Assembly: GCA_021796155.1 (NCBI GenBank)
Contig: JAJYOO010000206.1
Location: 1-5,305 of the forward strand
Direction of reading: 5' to 3'
DNA: 5,305 nt
DNA from: Chloroflexota bacterium
Lineage (GTDB): Bacteria; Chloroflexota; Anaerolineae; Anaerolineales; Villigracilaceae
Positions 1-5,305 of this stretch are shown here, in pieces; the first letter of the stretch is position 1, and each line of letters begins with the position of its first letter. The notes beneath the pieces were generated by a model, which saw nothing but the letters and a program-made list of their open reading frames with translations, searched no databases and had not been told where the DNA came from. A program made the position numbers and the translations under genes.

Positions 1-168
1 CGGGCTTGTATCGGGGCAGGGATCGGCGTGAGTGGAACCGGCGCGGCGGCGGTCGGAAGCATTGCAGAGAAACCCGAGTCATTTGGCCGTTCGTTGATCT
101 TCGTCGGTCTGGCGGAAGGTATCGCGATCTACGGTCTGCTCATCGCATTCATTGTGTTGAACCGGTAA
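1..168 (+). CDS. atpK: A/V-type ATPase subunit K (proteolipid, c-ring), 3' end only
   Basis: Reading frame 1 is open from the first base to a TAA at 166-168 and gives 55 residues; the start lies upstream of the window. Visible are the end of a glycine-rich first membrane helix (GAGIGVSGTGAAAVG, residues 5-19), a polar cytoplasmic loop (AEKPESFGR, residues 22-30) and a second membrane helix (LAEGIAIYGLLIAFIVL, residues 37-53) ending NR. This is the hairpin of the rotor-ring proteolipid. Glu39 (codon 115-117) sits mid-helix and is the expected ion-binding carboxylate. The ring is driven by ion flow past subunit I and turns the D/F shaft. The neighbours F, E, A, B and D confirm an A/V-type rather than F-type enzyme. 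The residue after the Glu is Gly, not Ser/Thr, which favours protons over sodium (inference). Whether the full protein has one hairpin or a duplicated one cannot be seen. F starts 6 bases after the stop. Confidence 0.9.
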   Translation, partial: RACIGAGIGVSGTGAAAVGSIAEKPESFGRSLIFVGLAEGIAIYGLLIAFIVLNR

Positions 169-174
169 TCAAAC

Positions 175-480
175 ATGAAGATGTTGGTGATCGGTGATCC
201 GAAAGCCGTGCTTGGATTCTCCCTCGTCGGCGTGGACGGCGAGTCGGCAGCTTCTGCTGCGGAAGTGAATCAAGCTTTAGATAAAGCACTTTCGGCAAAA
301 GACATCGGCATCATCCTTATCACACAGGACGCCGCAAAATCCATCGGTCCGCGCATGGAACAACTGTCGTTGCGAAGCACCGTTCCGCTGGTGGTTGAGA
401 TTCCAAGTTCAGCAGGCGTTGATCCGAGTCAGCCATCACTCAGCGACATCGTGCTGCGCGCAATCGGCGTCAAGATTTAG
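175..480 (+). CDS. atpF: A/V-type ATPase subunit F (central shaft)
   Basis: A 101-residue protein, the usual length for subunit F (NtpG in Enterococcus numbering). It has the family pattern: an N-terminal strand and turn (MLVIGDP, residues 3-9), GFSLVGV (14-20), a helix, the strand IGIILIT (44-50) followed by a helix, and PLVVEIPSS (71-79) before a C-terminal helix (SDIVLRAIGVKI). The fold is a small Rossmann-like domain whose C-terminal helix contacts D and the A3B3 hexamer; F and D together form the rotating shaft. It is cytoplasmic with no membrane segment. The start at 175 lies 6 bases after the K stop, which suggests translational coupling. No clear Shine-Dalgarno is visible, and a second in-frame ATG at 181 is an equally possible start. 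The symbol follows A/V-type naming and should not be confused with the F-type b subunit, also called atpF. Confidence 0.92.
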   Translation: MKMLVIGDPKAVLGFSLVGVDGESAASAAEVNQALDKALSAKDIGIILITQDAAKSIGPRMEQLSLRSTVPLVVEIPSSAGVDPSQPSLSDIVLRAIGVKI

Positions 481-520
481 CTATGCGTTTGGAAGTGAGA
501 TTCCTATGCAAGAATTCAAA

Positions 521-580
521 CCACAAAGAGCACAATGGAGCACGAAGGTTTTAAAGATCTTCCTTTGTGTACCTGCGTGG
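521..580. repeat. Degenerate 'cacaaagga' repeat with imperfect hairpin between F and E
   Basis: The 129-base gap 481-609 carries about three successive degenerate copies of a 9-10 base unit (cacaaagag, cacaatggag, cacgaagg; 522-548). The right half folds back on it: 537-548 pairs with 562-573 as a 12-position stem with one A-A mismatch and two G-U pairs, around a 13-base loop (549-561). Outer bases 531-533 can pair with 577-579. No U-tract follows, so it is not a standard terminator. I recall that units of this kind form dispersed repeats in Anaerolineae and some other bacterial genomes, which cannot be checked from one copy. Its position between two subunit genes means it is probably transcribed within the operon message. 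Confidence 0.6.
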
Positions 581-609
581 CGAATCTTTTCGAGCCAATT
601 AGGTAACCT

Positions 610-1230
610 ATGAGAACTGTAGAAGAAAATATCAAGATGCTCTCCCGCTCGATCCTGACCGACGCGCAGACGGAGGCCGATAAGATTTTGGAAGAGGCCA
701 AAGCGAAAGCGGAATCCGTCAAGCGCCGCGCCGAGGAACAAGCCAAAACTGAACGCGAACAAATTCTCGAAGATGCGACGCGTGAATCAGAACGCCTGCG
801 CGGACAGGTCATCGCGACAACACAGCTCAAAGCGCGCACGCAAATTCTTGAAAACCGCGAGAAGGTTTTGAATGATGTTTTCCAAGCCGCGCATGAACAA
901 CTCGCAACAATCCAGCAGTGGAGCGAATACAAAGACATCGCGCAGAATCTTTTGCGCGAGGCATTGGTCCAACTCAAAGGCACCGATGTGGTCGTACACA
1001 CTGATAAGACAACCATGAAACTGCTGAACGATGAGACCATTCAAAAGGTGGCCAAAGAATTCAACATAAAAATCCGGGCTGGCGAGTCGCTGGAGCACGG
1101 CGTTGGTGTAATTGTCGAAACTGCCGATGGACATCTCAATTACGACAACACACTGGAAACGCGTTTGAACCGCATGCAGAACTCGGCTCGTTCTGCGGTC
1201 TATCACCTCTTGATGGGAGAAACGTTATGA
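610..1230 (+). CDS. atpE: A/V-type ATPase subunit E (peripheral stalk)
   Basis: A 206-residue protein, normal for subunit E. Residues 1 to about 100 are strongly charged and Ala/Glu/Lys-rich with heptad-like spacing (for example ILEEAKAKAESVKRRAEEQ, 26-44), giving the long helix that pairs with the small G/H subunit to form the peripheral stalk. The C-terminal half is the globular domain, with the family signature GVGVIVETADGHLNYDNTLE (164-183) followed by TRL. It holds the A3B3 hexamer against rotation and is cytoplasmic. The start at 610 is preceded by AGG at 601-603; an in-frame ATG at codon 10 is less likely because the preceding residues continue the helix. The stop overlaps the start of A by 4 bases (ATGA), which points to coupled translation. 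It is separated from F by a repeat-bearing gap, unlike the tight joins elsewhere in the operon. The symbol follows A/V-type naming; F-type atpE is the c subunit. Confidence 0.94.
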   Translation: MRTVEENIKMLSRSILTDAQTEADKILEEAKAKAESVKRRAEEQAKTEREQILEDATRESERLRGQVIATTQLKARTQILENREKVLNDVFQAAHEQLATIQQWSEYKDIAQNLLREALVQLKGTDVVVHTDKTTMKLLNDETIQKVAKEFNIKIRAGESLEHGVGVIVETADGHLNYDNTLETRLNRMQNSARSAVYHLLMGETL

Positions 1231-2993
1231 GCCAGCAATTTGGAAACATCACGTGGGTCAACGGGCCGGTCATCCGCGCGCGCGGTTCACGTGATGTCAG
1301 TATGTTGGAACAAGTCGAGGTCGGTGACGAACGTTTGGTCGGTGAAATCATCGGCTTGAACGGCGATTCGATCACGATTCAAGTCTATGAAGAAACAACG
1401 GGCATGCGCCCCGGCGCACCCGTTTTCGGAACCGGCCTGCCACTTTCCGTCGAATTGGGACCCGGCTTACTGCGAAGCATCTACGACGGCATCCAGCGCC
1501 CGCTTCCGATCATCGAACGCGAGACTGGTTCATTTATTGATCGCGGCGTCCACATGAGTCCTCTCGACCGTATCGAGCATTGGAGCTACAACCCAATCCT
1601 CAAGGAAGGCGAACAGGTCAAAGGCGGCGAGATTTTAGGAACCGTTCAAGAGACTGAAAACTTTGAACATCGCATCATGGTTCCGCCGGATGTATCCGGA
1701 ACACTCACGTGGGTTGCGCCCGCAAAGAAATATACGATTGATGAAGTGATCGCCCGCGTAAAAACGGCACGCGGCGAACGCGAACTGACAATGGTTCAGC
1801 ACTGGCCAGTGCGACGCCTTCGGCCATACAAAGCGCGCCTCGGACAAAACATTCCATTGCTCACGGGTCAGCGCGTGCTCGATATGTTGTTTCCACTTTC
1901 TAAAGGCGGGACGGCCGCCATCCCAGGCGCGTTCGGCGCAGGCAAGACCGTCACACAGCACAGCATCGCAAAATGGGCAGACGCGGACATTGTCGTCTAC
2001 ATTGGATGTGGTGAACGCGGAAACGAAATGACCGAAGTGCTGCAGGAATTTCCGCATCTAATTGACCCTCGAAACGGTCGCCCATTAATGGAGCGCACCG
2101 TGCTGATCGCGAATACGTCTAACATGCCAGTGGCCGCGCGCGAAGCCAGCATTTACACAGGCATTACGATTGCAGAATATTTCCGTGACATGGGTTATCA
2201 CGTGGCATTGATGGCCGATTCAACTTCGCGCTGGGCAGAAGCGTTGCGCGAAGTCTCAGGCCGTCTCGAAGAGATGCCCGCTGAGGAAGGTTACCCGGCT
2301 TATCTCGCGGCTCGTTTGGCCGAGTTCTATGAACGCGCTGGTTATGTGGAAACGCTTAACGGCAAACAAGGTTCGATCAGCGTGATCGGTGCGGTCTCAC
2401 CTCCCGGTGGTGACTTCTCGGAGCCGGTCACACAACACACAAAGCGTTATATCCGCTGCTTCTGGGCACTCGATAAATCACTCGCATCCGCTCGTCACTT
2501 CCCATCCATCAATTGGCTGGAAAGCTACAGCGAATACACGGAAGATGTCGCGGGTTGGTGGCGCGAAAAAGTCGGGCAAGACTGGCTCAAGATGCGCAAC
2601 CACGCCGTGGAATTGTTGAGCGAGGAGAGCCGGTTGTCGCAAATCGTAAAACTGGTTGGGCCGGATGCATTGCCGGACGAACAGCGTTTGGTTTTGGAGA
2701 CGTCCAGAATCATCCGCGAAGGTTTCCTCCAGCAAAACGCGATGGACAACATCGACGCATACTCCGACATCCACAAACAAATCGCGATGATGAATCTCAT
2801 GCTGCATTTCCATGAGCGCGCGGAGCACATCATCAAACGCGGCGCAACGATTGGCATTATCCACGCTTTGCCCATCGTGAATAGTCTGATCCGCATGAAG
2901 GAACAAATTCCAAATAACGAATTAGAGAAATTGGATGACATCCGCAAGACGCTCGATGAACAGATGGATCAACTGGAGGCGGAGTACCGATGA
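1227..2993 (+). CDS. atpA: A/V-type ATPase catalytic subunit A
   Basis: A 588-residue catalytic subunit, standard length for the family, with no intein. In order: N-terminal beta-barrel (about 1-70); the A-specific 'non-homologous' bulge domain (about 115-190, including [14 protein letters not shown]); Walker A loop GAFGAGKT at 234-241 (bases 1926-1949) with Lys240; CGERGNEM at 261-268, where Glu263 is the expected catalytic glutamate; the Walker B strand [18 protein letters not shown] (325-342) with Asp331; [13 protein letters not shown] (391-403); and the helical C-terminal domain. Three copies alternate with B to hydrolyse or make ATP at the A-B interfaces. The bulge domain separates it from F-type beta. 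The start is supported by GGGAGA at 1215-1220, six bases upstream, and by the ATGA overlap with E. The loop reads GAFGAGKT where archaeal and many bacterial homologues have GPFG(S/A)GKT, a mild variation that keeps the essential Gly, Lys and Thr. The symbol follows A/V-type naming; ntpA is an alternative. Confidence 0.98.
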   Translation: MSQQFGNITWVNGPVIRARGSRDVSMLEQVEVGDERLVGEIIGLNGDSITIQVYEETTGMRPGAPVFGTGLPLSVELGPGLLRSIYDGIQRPLPIIERETGSFIDRGVHMSPLDRIEHWSYNPILKEGEQVKGGEILGTVQETENFEHRIMVPPDVSGTLTWVAPAKKYTIDEVIARVKTARGERELTMVQHWPVRRLRPYKARLGQNIPLLTGQRVLDMLFPLSKGGTAAIPGAFGAGKTVTQHSIAKWADADIVVYIGCGERGNEMTEVLQEFPHLIDPRNGRPLMERTVLIANTSNMPVAAREASIYTGITIAEYFRDMGYHVALMADSTSRWAEALREVSGRLEEMPAEEGYPAYLAARLAEFYERAGYVETLNGKQGSISVIGAVSPPGGDFSEPVTQHTKRYIRCFWALDKSLASARHFPSINWLESYSEYTEDVAGWWREKVGQDWLKMRNHAVELLSEESRLSQIVKLVGPDALPDEQRLVLETSRIIREGFLQQNAMDNIDAYSDIHKQIAMMNLMLHFHERAEHIIKRGATIGIIHALPIVNSLIRMKEQIPNNELEKLDDIRKTLDEQMDQLEAEYR

Positions 2994-4429
2994 GTCAACA
3001 AACGAATCAGTTAACGGATTGGGGCATTCAGGAAGTCAGCGGCGTGGGCCGCGTCGAGGGCCCAATCGTTGTTGTGGAACGCGCGGGAAACGTTGGCTAC
3101 GATGAAGTCGTCGAAGTGATCGATTCACTCGGACGCATGCGCCGCGGCCGCGTGTTGGAAGTCGGCGAAAAGATGGCGGTCGTTGAAGTCTTCTCCGGGA
3201 CCAGCGGCCTGACCATTGATGGCACACACATTCGCTTCCTCGGTCAATCAATGCACATCCCGGTCGCTGATGAAATGCTGGGCCGCATCTTCGATGGCAC
3301 AGGCAACCCGATTGACGGTGGGCCGCAACCATTAGCCAGCAAGTTTGCGGATATCAACGGACAACCGATTAACCCAACTTCACGTGTGTATCCGCGCGAT
3401 TACATCCAGACCGGTATCTCTGCCATTGACGGCATGAACACGCTGGTCATGGGACAAAAACTCCCCCTCTTCTCCGGCGCAGGTTTGCCACACGATCAAC
3501 TGGCCGCGCAAATTGTGCGTCAGGCTACGCTCGGTTCACCCGCGGGCGAAAGCCCAAAGCAGGCACAACAGTTCGCAATTGTGTTCGCGGCGATGGGCGT
3601 AAAACATGATGTGGCGGAATATTTCCGCAACGCGTTCGCGGAAAGCGGCGCACTGACCCGTGTGGCGATGTTCTTGAATCTTGCAGACGATCCGCCGGTT
3701 GAACGTCTCGTTACACCGCGCGCTGCGTTGACGCTCGCCGAGTATCTTGCGTTTGATCGTCAGATGCACGTGCTGGTCGTCCTCACCGATATGACCAACT
3801 ACTGCGAAGCACTTCGACAAATTTCCAACGTGCGCGGTGAAGTGCCGAGCCGCAAAGGTTATCCGGGTTATCTTTATAGCGACCTCGCTTCACTTTATGA
3901 ACGCACCGGACGCGTGAAGACCAGCGAAGGTTCCATCACGCAGATTCCGATTCTCACCATGCCGAGCGACGACATCACGCATCCCGTTCCCGACCTAACC
4001 GGCTACATCACCGAAGGGCAGATCGTTCTTGGACGCAACTTGAATCACCAAAATATTTATCCGCCCATTTCAGTGTTGCCTAGCCTTTCCCGTTTGATGA
4101 AAGATGGCATCGGCGCGGGACACACGCGGGGCGATCACTCGCATCTTTCCGCGCAGCTTTACGCCGCCTACGCGCACATGCAGGATGTCCGCTCACTGGC
4201 ATCCGTGATCGGCGAAGAGGAACTCGGCGCGGTGGATCAACAATTCCTGAAATTCGGACGTGCCTTCGAGAGCGATTTTGTCGGTCAATCTCCGAATGAA
4301 AACCGCACCATCGAGCAGACCCTTGATCTCGGCTGGAAGCTTCTCTCCATGCTCCCGAAAGAAGAACTCACGCGCGTCTCGCCGGACGAAATCAAACGCT
4401 ATTACAAAGAGTCGCATGATACGCATTGA
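2990..4429 (+). CDS. atpB: A/V-type ATPase non-catalytic (regulatory) subunit B
   Basis: A 479-residue protein, slightly above the usual 455-470. Residues 1-90 form the N-terminal beta-barrel ([20 protein letters not shown], 17-36). The central domain lacks a true Walker A loop: the corresponding stretch is [15 protein letters not shown] (161-175), as is typical of [21 protein letters not shown] (363-382) supplies the arginine (Arg368) expected to reach into the catalytic site of the neighbouring A subunit. [18 protein letters not shown] (291-308) is also a strong B signature. B alternates with A in the hexamer and contributes to each active site without hydrolysing ATP. The start at 2990 overlaps the A stop as ATGA and has GGAGG at 2975-2979 and GGAG at 2981-2984 upstream. 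The first roughly 15 residues ([15 protein letters not shown]) are a short polar extension. The symbol follows A/V-type naming; F-type atpB is the a subunit. Confidence 0.98.
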   Translation: MSQQTNQLTDWGIQEVSGVGRVEGPIVVVERAGNVGYDEVVEVIDSLGRMRRGRVLEVGEKMAVVEVFSGTSGLTIDGTHIRFLGQSMHIPVADEMLGRIFDGTGNPIDGGPQPLASKFADINGQPINPTSRVYPRDYIQTGISAIDGMNTLVMGQKLPLFSGAGLPHDQLAAQIVRQATLGSPAGESPKQAQQFAIVFAAMGVKHDVAEYFRNAFAESGALTRVAMFLNLADDPPVERLVTPRAALTLAEYLAFDRQMHVLVVLTDMTNYCEALRQISNVRGEVPSRKGYPGYLYSDLASLYERTGRVKTSEGSITQIPILTMPSDDITHPVPDLTGYITEGQIVLGRNLNHQNIYPPISVLPSLSRLMKDGIGAGHTRGDHSHLSAQLYAAYAHMQDVRSLASVIGEEELGAVDQQFLKFGRAFESDFVGQSPNENRTIEQTLDLGWKLLSMLPKEELTRVSPDEIKRYYKESHDTH

Positions 4430-5117
4430 TATTGCTCCAACTCGCAGCAACCTGATCCGCATCAAGCAGGAATTGCAGTTCGCGCGTGAAGGACACGAAA
4501 TCCTTGACCGCAAGCGCGAAGCTCTGACCGCGGAGTTAATCCAAGTCGCTCACGAGGCGGAACAACTCCAGCAAAAAGTCTGGGCGCAGCTTGCGTTCGC
4601 GTATGCTGCGATGGAGAAGGCACAACTGTTGATGGGACGTGAAGGCGTTGAATGGGCTGCGCTCGCCGCGAGCAAAACCGTCGAAGTCACAACGAAATTC
4701 CGCGGCGTGATGGGCGTGACCATCCCCGTCATCGAAGCGCGCGGTGAGCCACCCGAAATGTTGTATGGCCTTGGGGATGTATCTGCTTCGCTCGACGAAG
4801 CCACAACTGCGTTCCGCGAGGTGTTGAGTCAAATTCCAGAATTATCTCGGCTCGTCACCGCAGTCTGGAGACTGGCGCGCGAATTACGCAAGACCAAACG
4901 CCGGGTGAATGCCTTGCAATATATCTTCATTCCAGATTACGAAGAGACGGTTGCATTCATCAAAAGCGCATTGGAAGAACGCGAGCGCGAGGAAGCCTTC
5001 CGGCTTAAGAAGTTGAAGAAGAAAGCCGCGCCGTCCTACGAAGCGGAACCCGGCACAGAAGGTGAACCGTTCCTCGAGGTGACAGGCGATATCACCACCG
5101 AGCAGTTCGGCCATTGA
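4416..5117 (+). CDS. atpD: A/V-type ATPase subunit D (central shaft)
   Basis: A 233-residue protein. The start is placed at the ATG at 4416 because translation from there begins [20 protein letters not shown], the conserved N-terminus (PTR followed by a long helix). The same frame stays open upstream to an ATG at 4260, but those 52 codons lie within B and read as basic, Ser-rich noise. Long helices at about 10-70 and 125-200 form the antiparallel coiled-coil shaft, joined by a short middle domain; [20 protein letters not shown] (158-177) is a family signature. D couples ring rotation to the A3B3 hexamer together with F. It overlaps B by 14 bases, with only a weak purine run upstream, so it probably depends on translation of B. 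Beyond the basic end of the last helix (KKLKKK, 198-203) there are 30 extra residues with six Glu, one Asp and no Lys or Arg, longer than I expect for the family. The symbol follows A/V-type naming; ntpD is an alternative. Confidence 0.96.
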   Translation: MIRIDIAPTRSNLIRIKQELQFAREGHEILDRKREALTAELIQVAHEAEQLQQKVWAQLAFAYAAMEKAQLLMGREGVEWAALAASKTVEVTTKFRGVMGVTIPVIEARGEPPEMLYGLGDVSASLDEATTAFREVLSQIPELSRLVTAVWRLARELRKTKRRVNALQYIFIPDYEETVAFIKSALEEREREEAFRLKKLKKKAAPSYEAEPGTEGEPFLEVTGDITTEQFGH

Positions 5118-5144
5118 TTATCTGCAACATTTAGACATCTCAGC

Positions 5145-5186
5145 AACGCTTCTGGATATATAAGTCCAGAAGCGTTTTGTTTTTTT
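5145..5186 (+). terminator. Intrinsic terminator of the ATPase operon
   Basis: A perfect 12-bp inverted repeat (aacgcttctgga at 5145-5156 and tccagaagcgtt at 5165-5176) surrounds an 8-base loop and runs directly into a T-rich tract (ttgttttttt, 5177-5186). It begins 27 bases after the D stop codon, so it should end the K-F-E-A-B-D message. D is therefore the last gene of this transcription unit. No gene follows within the remaining window. Confidence 0.93.
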
Positions 5187-5195
5187 AGTAATTTA

Positions 5196-5221
5196 GAAGG
5201 TGAAGTTAATCCTTCATCTTC
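5196..5221. other. Second short hairpin after the terminator, no U-tract
   Basis: Bases 5196-5205 (gaaggtgaag) pair with 5212-5221 (cttcatcttc) over 10 positions, including one G-U pair, around a 6-base loop. No run of T follows on the + strand. On the minus strand the sequence after it (complement of 5195 downward) includes A-rich stretches opposite the main terminator's T-tract, so it does not look like a terminator for that strand either. Its role is unknown; it could be a structured remnant, a backup 3' end or chance. Confidence 0.4.
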
Positions 5222-5241
5222 GGTTACATGTCACAAATCTG

Positions 5242-5270
5242 ATGAAAATTGGAAAAGTGGGTGCTAGAAT
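5242..5270 (+). promoter_or_regulatory. Candidate extended -10 promoter for the next gene
   Basis: TAGAAT at 5265-5270 differs from TATAAT at one position and is preceded by TG with one base between (5262-5263), the extended -10 pattern. Seventeen bases upstream of it is ATGAAA (5242-5247), which matches TTGACA at four of six positions. Transcription would start around 5277, downstream of the operon terminator and in an AT-richer stretch, as expected for a new unit reading rightward. An ATG at 5298-5300 could begin that gene, but only two codons are visible and no Shine-Dalgarno is apparent. Confidence 0.35.
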
Positions 5271-5305
5271 ATTTTGGGAAAAGTAATCTCAAGTTCCATG
5301 CGTAC

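Noticed and set aside
483..554. Small open frame of 23 codons (ATG at 483 to TAA at 552-554) in the F-E gap
   Set aside because: No Shine-Dalgarno, and most of it is translation of the degenerate repeat; nothing suggests a real peptide.
537..573. F-E hairpin as an intrinsic terminator
   Set aside because: The stem is imperfect and is followed by mixed sequence, not a T-run, and essential operon genes continue downstream.
601..609. Short palindrome aggtaacct just before the E start codon, as an operator
   Set aside because: Four-base arms are expected by chance; the AGG is better explained as a weak ribosome binding site.
395..613. 72-codon + strand frame spanning the end of F, the gap and the start of E
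   Set aside because: It is out of frame with both recognised genes and its middle is the repeat; no family resemblance.
516..1040. Antisense open frame of 174 codons opposite E
   Set aside because: Ser/Cys/Arg-rich product with no recognisable motif, lying opposite a conserved subunit gene; a codon-bias shadow.
1635..2057. Antisense open frame of 140 codons opposite the A nucleotide-binding region
   Set aside because: Its sequence is the mirror of conserved A codons; there is no motif and no room for an independent gene.
4260..4415. In-frame 52-codon N-terminal extension of subunit D from an upstream ATG
   Set aside because: It overlaps the well-conserved C-terminal part of B, has a low-complexity Ser/Arg/Lys composition, and the recognised D N-terminus (PTRSNL) begins right after the ATG at 4416.
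1..5305. CRISPR array, tRNA or rRNA gene, insertion sequence, intein or defence system
   Set aside because: No regularly spaced repeats, cloverleaf-like segments, transposase-like reading frame, or insertion in the A subunit P-loop region were seen; nearly all bases belong to ATPase subunit genes.

Overview
The window is one co-directional (+ strand) stretch of a bacterial A/V-type (rotary, archaeal/vacuolar-like) ATPase operon. It reads, in order: the 3' end of the membrane-rotor proteolipid subunit K (cut by the window edge), subunit F, subunit E, catalytic subunit A, non-catalytic subunit B and central-shaft subunit D. A strong intrinsic terminator follows D, and then comes a short AT-richer intergenic tail with a possible promoter for the next transcription unit.

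Organism: the proteins are clearly of the A/V-type found in archaea and a minority of bacteria. ATGA start/stop overlaps with Shine-Dalgarno sequences, a bacterial-looking poly-U terminator and moderate GC content indicate a bacterium. A degenerate 'cacaaagga/cacgaagg' repeat lies between F and E. From memory, repeats of this kind are common in Anaerolineae (Chloroflexota) genomes, so that phylum is my best guess, but it is an inference.

Layout: 1-168 K (partial); 175-480 F; 481-609 a 129-base gap, the only sizeable one inside the operon, holding the repeat and an imperfect hairpin; 610-1230 E; 1227-2993 A, overlapping E by 4 bases; 2990-4429 B, overlapping A by 4 bases; 4416-5117 D, overlapping B by 14 bases; 5145-5186 terminator; 5187-5305 a second hairpin, a candidate extended -10 promoter and an ATG close to the window end.

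How they work together: A3B3 is the catalytic hexamer. D and F form the rotating central shaft. E, with a small G/H subunit not seen here, forms the peripheral stalk. K forms the membrane ring that carries ions past subunit I. Genes for I, C and G/H are not in the window and presumably lie upstream or elsewhere. The K segment lacks the polar neighbours typical of sodium-binding rings, so proton coupling is the more likely reading.

I see no evidence of an undescribed system. The points worth a second look are the repeat/hairpin between F and E, the unusual gene order (F before E, no C in this stretch), the acidic C-terminal tail on D, the K ion-site residues and the post-terminator hairpin/promoter region.
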